DNA from: Armatimonadota bacterium
Lineage (GTDB): Bacteria > Armatimonadota > Fimbriimonadia > Fimbriimonadales > ATM1
Assembly: GCA_003695835.1 (NCBI GenBank)
Contig: RFHN01000217.1
Span: forward strand, 1 to 8,777
Reading direction: 5' to 3'
DNA: 8,777 nucleotides
Shown: one piece after another, positions 1-5,676 of the stretch
Numbering within the stretch: the first letter of the stretch is position 1
Layout: every line of letters starts with the position of its first letter
Notes under the pieces: model-generated
What the model was told of the DNA's origin: nothing
What the model saw: the letters and a program-made list of their open reading frames with translations, nothing else
The model's database searches: none
Program-made: the position numbers and the translations under genes

Positions 1-34
1 ACTGACGAAAGCTTTGGATTCTAATCTTCTCCAG
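1..34 (-). CDS. Possible 5' end of an SbcC-like ATPase gene (partial)
   Basis: Immediately after the SbcD-like gene, the +1 frame on the minus strand reads I-R-I-Q-S-F-R-Q up to the window edge. This resembles the first beta strand of SbcC/Rad50/RecF-type ATPases, which commonly start with a few hydrophobic and basic residues followed by N/S-F-R-x-F. The genomic position also fits, because sbcC usually follows sbcD. No ATG, GTG or TTG lies in this frame nearby. The candidates are a CTG at 34-32 or an ATT at 25-23, the latter overlapping the upstream TAG by one base. AGGA and GGAG stretches lie just before them but at poor spacing. Only about eight residues are visible, so this rests mainly on context and could be chance. 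Confidence 0.35.
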   Translation of the reverse strand, partial: MEKIRIQSFRQ

Positions 35-1154
35 AAGTCCTGCGCGCCTCCGATATGTAGTCCTCGCCCGTTCTGACGATCCCTTCCCGGTTGACGTCTT
101 CCGGGATCTCGTATTCCTTGGCAAACTCCTCCCACCGCATCGCCAACGTCTGGCCACGCGGCCGTTCCGGCGTCGCCGACTGGGTCTCCTTGGTGCTGAC
201 GGCACGCGTGACCAAATCGTAGTCGAGGCACTGCCGCCTACATTCTTGAAGGATCGTAAACGGCACTTCTCGCCGAAGATCAGGCCAGGCGTTCACGATG
301 ACCTGCCGCACGATCGGCGGGTTGTCGTCGTCGAGGCTTTTCAGGGCGGCGGCCAACTGCTCGAGCATGGCTTCGCCCACTTCGTCCAAAGTCATGTCGC
401 TCGCGTCAATGGATGGAAGATCCAGAGCACGCCTCGCCGGCTTCACTTCGTGGAAGGTCCACTTCCAATCCTCTGTGTCCACCTCCATCCAACCCTTCGG
501 TGTACCGCATTCCTTCCAAAAGTTCGTCGCCACGTAGTCCGTTGATCCCACATACACGACCGTATCTCGAATCGCCTGGTGCAGGTGGTAATCACCCAAG
601 AACGCGAACTCATACTCTCGCTCGATCTTGGCGGGCGACAGGTCGGGCCGACCGTGTTCGATCCCATCTATGAGACCGTGCATGAGGAGCATGGTTCCCT
701 TCTCGCGCTTCCGTAGGTCCTCCCAATCGCCTACTCGCGACGACGGAACGCAATGCAGAACGTGGCCCTCCCCGAGCGACACCGCCTCCGGATCGCCATA
801 GACAGCCTTGAACCCGGGGATAACTTCGTTGTACAGCTGCAGGGCGCAGCCGGTCCCCCGCACCTTGGGCATTTCGTGATTGCCGCCAACCACGACGAAC
901 GGGCGCCCTCCACGCTTTTCTTGCAACTTCATCAAACTCTGGAGTGCATGGCTCAACGTCAAATTGCTCGGACGGACGACGTCGAAGAAATCGCCGCCGT
1001 GAAGAATCACGTCGGGGTCGCGCTTCTCGATGGAGTCCAAGAAGCGTCGAAACGTCTGCATGACGTCCACCTCGCGAACGTTGAGCCCGTTTTCGTCCAG
1101 CTTCGTGAACTTCCGGTGACCGAGGTGCGTGTCGCTGAAAAAAGCGATCCTCAC
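21..1154 (-). CDS. SbcD/Mre11-like metallophosphoesterase (DNA exonuclease)
   Basis: Predicted 377-residue cytoplasmic calcineurin-type phosphoesterase of the SbcD/Mre11 class. These enzymes are metal-dependent DNA nucleases that process DNA ends and hairpins with an SbcC/Rad50 ATPase. All metal-site motifs are visible in order: SDTHLGH (D8, H10), GGDFFD (D55), GGNHE (N92, H93), MHG (H159) and GDYHLH (H190, H192). The region after about residue 235 would be the capping and partner-binding part. Length is close to E. coli SbcD (about 400 aa). The GTG start at 1154-1152 is preceded by GGAGG (1166-1162) at 7 bases and shares GTGA with the stop of the upstream gene, which implies translational coupling. 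It is last of four visible genes on this strand. A non-DNA phosphoesterase is possible, but the long C-terminal part and the frame that follows favour SbcD. Confidence 0.85.
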   Translation of the reverse strand: MRIAFFSDTHLGHRKFTKLDENGLNVREVDVMQTFRRFLDSIEKRDPDVILHGGDFFDVVRPSNLTLSHALQSLMKLQEKRGGRPFVVVGGNHEMPKVRGTGCALQLYNEVIPGFKAVYGDPEAVSLGEGHVLHCVPSSRVGDWEDLRKREKGTMLLMHGLIDGIEHGRPDLSPAKIEREYEFAFLGDYHLHQAIRDTVVYVGSTDYVATNFWKECGTPKGWMEVDTEDWKWTFHEVKPARRALDLPSIDASDMTLDEVGEAMLEQLAAALKSLDDDNPPIVRQVIVNAWPDLRREVPFTILQECRRQCLDYDLVTRAVSTKETQSATPERPRGQTLAMRWEEFAKEYEIPEDVNREGIVRTGEDYISEARRTSGED

Positions 1155-1690
1155 CGACCTCCCTCCGAACCGACGTGCCCGTCGGCGTAGAGAATATTGT
1201 TGACGCGGTGGCGAGGCGGATTGGGAAGCGACTCGAGGGCGACATCGTCGTAAGCGTTCCAGGTCAGCTTCGTGCTGTCGTAGATGGCGGGCGTGTTCGC
1301 GTGATCTTCAACCTCATCGATCCACTTCGTGCCGATCTCGCCGTTGAAGGCATAGCCGAACGTGTTCTCGCCGTCTCCAACGGCCGGGCAGGCGAACTTG
1401 CGCTTCTGTGTCTCCTGCTCGATGTTGTCCGCGTGCATGAAGAGCACAAGCTCATCCATCCAACGATCCGCGGGCGGATAGGCCTCGTTCGCCTCGAAGT
1501 ACAGCTCCAGCGCTTGGCCGACCTGCTTCAGGTTCGACAGGCAATCCTCCGGCTTGTACTCCTGCTTACCTGCGAAGGACTCTTTGGCGTAAAAGAACAG
1601 CACGCTCCAAAACGGATACGTCCACCATGCGAGGCCGAGCAACACCACCCCGCAGCCAATCCCGATCCACTTCTTCTTTGATCCTTTCAA
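1151..1690 (-). CDS. Membrane-anchored pilin-like protein of the H-X9-DG type
   Basis: A 179-residue protein with a KKK basic start, one hydrophobic segment (about residues 8-34) and a soluble remainder. The body matches the layout of type II secretion/DUF1559-like proteins common in Planctomycetes and Armatimonadota: CLSNLKQVGQAL helix (from C50), an AYPP turn (70-73), FACPAV (C101), GYAFNG (112-117), IYDS (136-139) and a final ILYADGHV. The family's His-X9-Asp-Gly motif appears here as H161-X8-D170-G171, one residue short. The N-terminus lacks the prepilin cleavage pattern (G-F-T-L-I-E), so it is probably a bitopic membrane protein and not an assembled pilin. The TTG start (1690-1688) has GGGAG (1705-1701) ten bases upstream, inside the end of the mannosidase gene; only four bases separate that stop from this start. 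Exact role unknown. Confidence 0.72.
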   Translation of the reverse strand: MKGSKKKWIGIGCGVVLLGLAWWTYPFWSVLFFYAKESFAGKQEYKPEDCLSNLKQVGQALELYFEANEAYPPADRWMDELVLFMHADNIEQETQKRKFACPAVGDGENTFGYAFNGEIGTKWIDEVEDHANTPAIYDSTKLTWNAYDDVALESLPNPPRHRVNNILYADGHVGSEGGR

Positions 1691-1694
1691 ATCG

Positions 1695-4600
1695 CTACGA
1701 CTCCCACTCCAAATACAGAGTTACGATCTCGAACGGTTTATACTCGAACTCGACGCCGCCATCCGTCAGCTCGACCTCTCCCACCGGCTCCTCGAGAAGA
1801 TTGCACCGCTTCGCCACGCGAATCGGGCGATCGGAAAGCAACTCCGCCCGACCTCGAGAGTTGTGGCACTCGTAGAGGCGCACGACGATTCCCTCGCCAT
1901 CCTCCGCCTTCTTGATGGTTTCTACGACGATGTTGCGATCTTCACAGCGTAACAGGGGAACATTCGATGCGGCTCCCTTGCCCGGCGACAACTCGACCGC
2001 ATGGAACGGCGCATTGAGGGCGTACGCCGCCTGAACCACGCCCGCCCAGTTGTACGGGCCAAAGTGTGGCAGAAGAACGTACGTAAAGCGGTGCGCACCC
2101 CGATCCGCCGTCGGGTCCGGGGCGAGCGGAGACCGCAAGAGAGTCATGCGAATCGTGTTCCCGTGCACGTCGAAGCCGTACTTGCTGTCGTTCAGCAGCG
2201 CCACACCCAGGTCGCCTTCGCTGAGGTCCACCCACTTGTGCGCGCAGACCTCGAACCGAGCCATATCCCAGCTCGTGTTGCGGTGCGTCGGCCGCTCGAT
2301 GTTGCCGAACTGAATCTCATATCGAGCCGAGGTCGACCGCACGTTGACCGGAAACGCCACCTTCAGCATGCGCTCGTCCTCATGCCAATCTACGAATGTG
2401 TCGAATCGAATTCCCGGAGTTGGCCCGAGGGAGATTCGCTGCACGATTCGCGACTTTCCGAAGCGCCGCTCCGACTCTACCGCGACCCGAACCGGGCCTT
2501 CCTCCACAATCTCGAACCGATCGCACTTCGTCAATTCCTCACAGGTCTCGAGCGCGAAAGCGTCTACATCCCAGGCGTCCCAGAAGAGCGGCTCGTCGCG
2601 GAACAGCTGGAAAACGTTCGCCAGCGCTCCCTCCGCCACGTACTCGCTCCCGTCCTCTTGAGAGCGAATGCTCCGGATGTTGCCGTTTCGATCGAAGCGA
2701 ACGAACCACTCCGAGTTCTCCAACACCCGACCGCGGACGCGCAGCCCCGGAAGCGGAGCCGCCTCTTGCTCGGTGAATGCACCGACCGCCACCGCGCTCA
2801 ACGCCGCCTCGGGCGTCGGAAAGATCAAGCGCCTCTCCCCGAACGCTTCCACCAGCTGCACAGGCAGCGTCTCCGTGCCGCACTCGAGCGCCTTCGGGGC
2901 CTTTTTGGCATCCCACGGGACGGACGCCTGCGAGACAACCGTGGCGAACTGGAACATCCCGTAGCTGGGTTCTGCCGGCCGCTCCAGCCCGGACGCAAGC
3001 TGCTTCACCCTCTGCTCGATCAATTCCTGCGCTCGTTGCTGAACCTCTTGCAGCTCAGCCTCGGCTTGCTGGTACACCTCCCGAATGCTGCTCCCCGGCA
3101 GGATGTCGTGGAACTGGTTGAGCAGGACAGTTTTCCACAACCGCTCGATCTCTTTTTGTGGATAACGTTTGGGAAACCCGGGCGCGTAACAGGAAAGGGC
3201 CTCCAAATCCCGCAAGAGAAACTCGCACTTTCGGTTCAGCGCCTTCGTCTTCGATTGTGTGGTGTATGTACCTCTATGAAGCTCAAAGTACAGCTCGCCG
3301 ACCCAGGTGGGCAAGTCTCGACTCTCCTCCCGGGCGCGCTCAAAGAACTCTTTCGCCGACAGCCGCTCGATTCTTGGCATACCCGACATCCACTCCGCGC
3401 GCCGGAGCGACTCGATCTGTTCCCGCGTTGGACCACCACCACCATCACCAAACCCGAAGATGTACAGCCCTCGATCGCAGTGGCCCGCGTCCTTATTCTC
3501 GGTCAGGTGCCGGCGCAACTGCTCGGGGGACGCGTCGCCCGTGTAGGTATTCGCCGGTGGGAAGTGCACCCATACGCGCGAACCATCTATGCCTTCCCAC
3601 CAAAACGTGGTATGGGGAAACCGGTTGAACTGATTCCAGGAGATCTTCTGTGTCATGAACGCCCGAATGCCGCACTGAACGAGGATCTGCGGCAGGGCGG
3701 CGGAATACCCAAACACGTCCGGCAGCCATAAGTCGGTGGTTTCTATACCGAAGCGCTCCCGAAAATACCGCTTGCCATAGAGCACTTGACGAACCAGGGC
3801 CTCGCCGCCACTCAGGTTCATATCGGCTTCGACCCAAAGGCTTCCAACCGGCTCCCATTGACCCTTAGCCACCGCGTCTCGTACTCGCTCGAAGAGCAAC
3901 GGATAGTCCTGCTCCAACCACTCGTACTGGGCCGCCTGGCTGTGGACAAACCGGTGTTCTCGATACTCGGACATCAGCGCCAGTTGGTTGGCAGCCGTAT
4001 GTGCCATCTTCTTTCTTGTAATGGCGAGGGGCCAAAGCCACGCCGTGTCCAGGTGAGCGTGTCCGACCGGGGTCAGCACATGGTAAGGCGAGGGCGCGTC
4101 GCCTTCCAGCTGCTCCCTCAACAACCGGCGGCATTTCGCGGCGGCTCGGCGGTCCGTGTACTCATTCACGACATCGTTCAGCGCGTAAAGAATCCGCGAA
4201 TAGGCAGGATGATCCTCGCCGAGCGCATCCAGCAACCGCTCCGCGAACAGGCAATCCATCAACAGATTCCAAACCTCGGTGTCGTGCGCCTCGAGCTGCA
4301 CCTCTCCCACGGCGAACGGCTTCGCCGGAGGATCGGAGGGACGGCCGTGAACGCTTACATTCGGATTCGTCGCATACGCCTCGACGAAGAGATCAACCGT
4401 TTGACCGGGCTTATGGGAATCCAACGGGAAGAGATCGTGACGACCGTCCAGCCCCTGCGCTTGCACATTGCCGACCCATACGGTACGCTCGCCGCCGACA
4501 TCCAAGCGCGCAAACACCCGATAGCCCTCCCAGTGCGGCATCTTCCCGCGAACGCGAAACCAGACCGTCGCCCAAACCGGGCCCCAAGCAAACCCCTTGC

Positions 4601-4763
4601 GAATCTTCTTGAAGCGTCCGCGCTTGGCTTCTCGTTGATTCCGATGCTCTTCCAGGCTTACGCTGACTTCGAGCGGCGCAGTGTGCACCACGACGTCCTT
4701 GGGCAGTCGTTCGCGCACGAACGAACGAACACGGCTACGAGTGAGCGCGGGATGTTTCAGCAT
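1695..4763 (-). CDS. Alpha-mannosidase, glycoside hydrolase family 38 (Ams1 type)
   Basis: A 1022-residue retaining alpha-mannosidase without a signal peptide, so probably cytoplasmic and acting on imported mannosides or oligomannose. Length and motifs match the yeast Ams1-like branch of GH38. Visible elements: an N-terminal beta domain (about 1-160); the metal site GHAHLDTAW with H237 and D239; nucleophile D349 in LWLPDVFGYSAALPQI; the binding segment FMTQKISWNQFNRFPH (369-384); GFGDGGGGPTR (437-447); a WVGELYFELHRGTY stretch (487-500); and metal ligand H552 in NQFHDILPGSS. The C-terminal beta-sandwich region runs from about 650. The full catalytic set is intact, so it should be active with a divalent metal ion (Zn, Co or Mn in the family). 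The ATG is the first start after an in-frame TGA; no clear Shine-Dalgarno precedes it and the start codon lies in a potential hairpin. The upstream gene ends 45 bases away. Confidence 0.95.
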   Translation of the reverse strand: MLKHPALTRSRVRSFVRERLPKDVVVHTAPLEVSVSLEEHRNQREAKRGRFKKIRKGFAWGPVWATVWFRVRGKMPHWEGYRVFARLDVGGERTVWVGNVQAQGLDGRHDLFPLDSHKPGQTVDLFVEAYATNPNVSVHGRPSDPPAKPFAVGEVQLEAHDTEVWNLLMDCLFAERLLDALGEDHPAYSRILYALNDVVNEYTDRRAAAKCRRLLREQLEGDAPSPYHVLTPVGHAHLDTAWLWPLAITRKKMAHTAANQLALMSEYREHRFVHSQAAQYEWLEQDYPLLFERVRDAVAKGQWEPVGSLWVEADMNLSGGEALVRQVLYGKRYFRERFGIETTDLWLPDVFGYSAALPQILVQCGIRAFMTQKISWNQFNRFPHTTFWWEGIDGSRVWVHFPPANTYTGDASPEQLRRHLTENKDAGHCDRGLYIFGFGDGGGGPTREQIESLRRAEWMSGMPRIERLSAKEFFERAREESRDLPTWVGELYFELHRGTYTTQSKTKALNRKCEFLLRDLEALSCYAPGFPKRYPQKEIERLWKTVLLNQFHDILPGSSIREVYQQAEAELQEVQQRAQELIEQRVKQLASGLERPAEPSYGMFQFATVVSQASVPWDAKKAPKALECGTETLPVQLVEAFGERRLIFPTPEAALSAVAVGAFTEQEAAPLPGLRVRGRVLENSEWFVRFDRNGNIRSIRSQEDGSEYVAEGALANVFQLFRDEPLFWDAWDVDAFALETCEELTKCDRFEIVEEGPVRVAVESERRFGKSRIVQRISLGPTPGIRFDTFVDWHEDERMLKVAFPVNVRSTSARYEIQFGNIERPTHRNTSWDMARFEVCAHKWVDLSEGDLGVALLNDSKYGFDVHGNTIRMTLLRSPLAPDPTADRGAHRFTYVLLPHFGPYNWAGVVQAAYALNAPFHAVELSPGKGAASNVPLLRCEDRNIVVETIKKAEDGEGIVVRLYECHNSRGRAELLSDRPIRVAKRCNLLEEPVGEVELTDGGVEFEYKPFEIVTLYLEWES

Positions 4764-4797
4764 CGGCTGCCATTTTGCTCAACTGGCGAAGCCGATG
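4761..4797 (-). promoter_or_regulatory. Hairpin sequestering the alpha-mannosidase start codon
   Basis: CATCGGCT (4761-4768) and AGCCGATG (4790-4797) form a perfect 8-bp inverted repeat. A further 4 bp (4769-4772 with 4784-4787) can pair after a 2-base bulge, leaving an 11-base loop. In the minus-strand transcript the second arm contains the mannosidase ATG (4763-4761), so folding would hide the start codon. There is no strong Shine-Dalgarno here, so access may depend on ribosomes leaving the upstream gene. The pairing is seen directly; a regulatory role is inferred. Confidence 0.4.
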
Positions 4798-4808
4798 TCA
4801 TCCAACGG

Positions 4809-5495
4809 TCAGAATGGATAGAAGAATAGACGCGGCGCGCGGTTGCCGACGATGCCGGGCATGCCCATGACGACTCCCGTGTAGCGGATGCCGCCCTGCG
4901 CCGTGAAGTTCGTTCGGTATAGGACCGTACCGGACGCATACCGCACTTCGATTTCGCATTCGCGCGGGCTGATGCCGAGCATCTTCGAGGGCTTTCCGTA
5001 CTCCAGTTTCTCCGCGCCACTCCACGGTTTGCCGTTCAGATAGATGCTCACCGTCTCCTTGGTTACGAGGGCGTTCAAGAACTGAAACTGTGCCTGGGAC
5101 TTGGTGGGGGGGCCGGCTGTCGAATCGCGCAGGACGAGCGCTTCGAACGTGCCGCTCACGGATGGCGTCCCGACGAAGAGAATCGTGTGCGGATACCCGG
5201 GCTGAATCTGCGCGATCACGTCGTTCGCCACCCGCTCTCGATAGAGGTTCGACAGACCCAGCGTTACCTGCCTGCCCTCGAGCGTCAGGTACTCGCTTCG
5301 CTGACCGTAAGGAATCACTCGAGTGTAGGGTCCGACCGAGAGGATGTAGCGCTCCTCCTCCGGCATCGCGTTGATGCAGCGGACCGTGGCCGGACTTGGC
5401 TTAGGCGATGGCTGAGGCTCGTATCCAGGGCGATACGGCCCCCACGGCCACTGGGCCGAGGCGAGAATCAGAAATCCGGCAGTTAGAGCAATCAT
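4809..5495 (-). CDS. Exported protein with two DUF4397-like repeats
   Basis: A 228-residue protein with a short hydrophobic export signal (MIALTAGFLILASAQ, likely cleaved near residue 15), a Pro-rich linker (18-35), then two similar beta-rich units at about 37-111 and 135-213. Equivalent pieces are VRCINAM / FQFLNAL, IPYGQRSEYLTL / LEYGKPSKMLGI, and a closing glycine-turn strand IQPGYPHTILFVGTP / TAQGGIRYTGVVMGMP. The spacing and the connecting segment EALVLRDSTAGPP are typical of DUF4397, a domain of surface proteins with unknown function. The chosen ATG (5495-5493) has a perfect AGGAGG (5507-5502) six bases upstream and gives a signal peptide. The longer open frame reaching 5579 lacks both. 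It is the first gene of the minus-strand run. Function beyond a secreted or periplasmic beta-sandwich protein cannot be given. Confidence 0.7.
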   Translation of the reverse strand: MIALTAGFLILASAQWPWGPYRPGYEPQPSPKPSPATVRCINAMPEEERYILSVGPYTRVIPYGQRSEYLTLEGRQVTLGLSNLYRERVANDVIAQIQPGYPHTILFVGTPSVSGTFEALVLRDSTAGPPTKSQAQFQFLNALVTKETVSIYLNGKPWSGAEKLEYGKPSKMLGISPRECEIEVRYASGTVLYRTNFTAQGGIRYTGVVMGMPGIVGNRAPRLFFYPF

Positions 5496-5545
5496 CGCGT
5501 TCCTCCTGTGGTTCTGACGAACCGTGCACGTCAGAGTTTCGCCCG

Positions 5546-5571
5546 CCTTCGGAGCATTCCCGGGCCGAAGG
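5546..5571. repeat. Inverted repeat in the leader of the DUF4397-like gene
   Basis: CCTTCGG (5546-5552) and CCGAAGG (5565-5571) form a 7-bp dyad around a 12-base centre that contains CCCGGG. It lies about 50 bases upstream of the minus-strand start and could be an operator or an RNA hairpin in that leader. There is no T-run beside it, so a terminator is unlikely. A chance occurrence in GC-rich DNA is possible. Confidence 0.3.
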
Positions 5572-5622
5572 GCACGCAAAACCTGTCAAAAGTACCGACA
5601 CACAGTTTGCCGGCCGTTCGAC

Positions 5623-5628
5623 TACAAT
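5623..5628 (+). promoter_or_regulatory. Candidate -10 box for the beta-helix gene
   Basis: TACAAT matches the TATAAT consensus at five of six bases in otherwise GC-rich DNA. Initiation would fall near 5635, only a few bases before the hairpin at 5638-5660, giving a leader of about 40 bases. No good -35 hexamer is seen 16-18 bases upstream. Confidence 0.35.
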
Positions 5629-5637
5629 CCCATCAGG

Positions 5638-5660
5638 CCCGCGGTCCGCAGGGCCGCGGG
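5638..5660 (+). promoter_or_regulatory. GC-rich leader hairpin abutting the ribosome binding site
   Basis: CCCGCGG (5638-5644) pairs with CCGCGGG (5654-5660), and three inner pairs (one U-G) extend the stem to 10 bp with a GCA loop. The 3' arm ends exactly where the AAGGAGG site begins (5661). If transcription starts near 5635, this stem would form the very 5' end of the mRNA, where such stems can stabilise transcripts; it might also be an operator or affect ribosome access. Confidence 0.45.
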
Positions 5661-5676
5661 AAGGAGGTTCGAAACC

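Larger units (their letters stand above)
5496..5676. promoter_or_regulatory. Divergent intergenic control region
   Basis: About 180 bases separate the divergent starts at 5495 (minus) and 5677 (plus). It contains AGGAGG for the minus gene (5507-5502) and AAGGAGG for the plus gene (5661-5667, 9 bases before ATG). Promoters for both directions must lie here or in the adjoining coding ends. One plausible plus-strand -10 box is TACAAT (5623-5628). A TTGACA on the minus strand (5589-5584) has no matching -10. Confidence 0.6.

Noticed and set aside
1651..1690. Possible lipoprotein signal around Cys13 of the H-X-DG protein
   Set aside because: The residues before the cysteine (G-I-G) do not fit a lipobox; a plain membrane anchor fits better.
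3431..3447. Run encoding several histidines on the plus strand
   Set aside because: It is the complement of the GDGGGGP motif of the mannosidase, not a metal-binding tract.
2001..3731. Long plus-strand open frame (576 codons) opposite the alpha-mannosidase
   Set aside because: It is antisense to a well-supported GH38 gene, rich in Arg and Pro, and shows no domain; this is typical in GC-rich DNA.
3786..4829. Plus-strand open frame of 347 codons opposite the mannosidase start
   Set aside because: Antisense shadow without recognisable motifs or ribosome binding site.
5496..5579. N-terminal extension of the DUF4397-like gene
   Set aside because: The internal ATG has a perfect AGGAGG at six bases and begins a signal peptide; the extension is polar and lacks a ribosome binding site.
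5584..5589. Consensus TTGACA (-35) on the minus strand
   Set aside because: The sequence 16-18 bases downstream is GC-rich with no -10-like hexamer.
5524..5676. Earlier ATG for the beta-helix gene
   Set aside because: It would translate through the leader hairpin and bury the signal peptide; AAGGAGG supports 5677.
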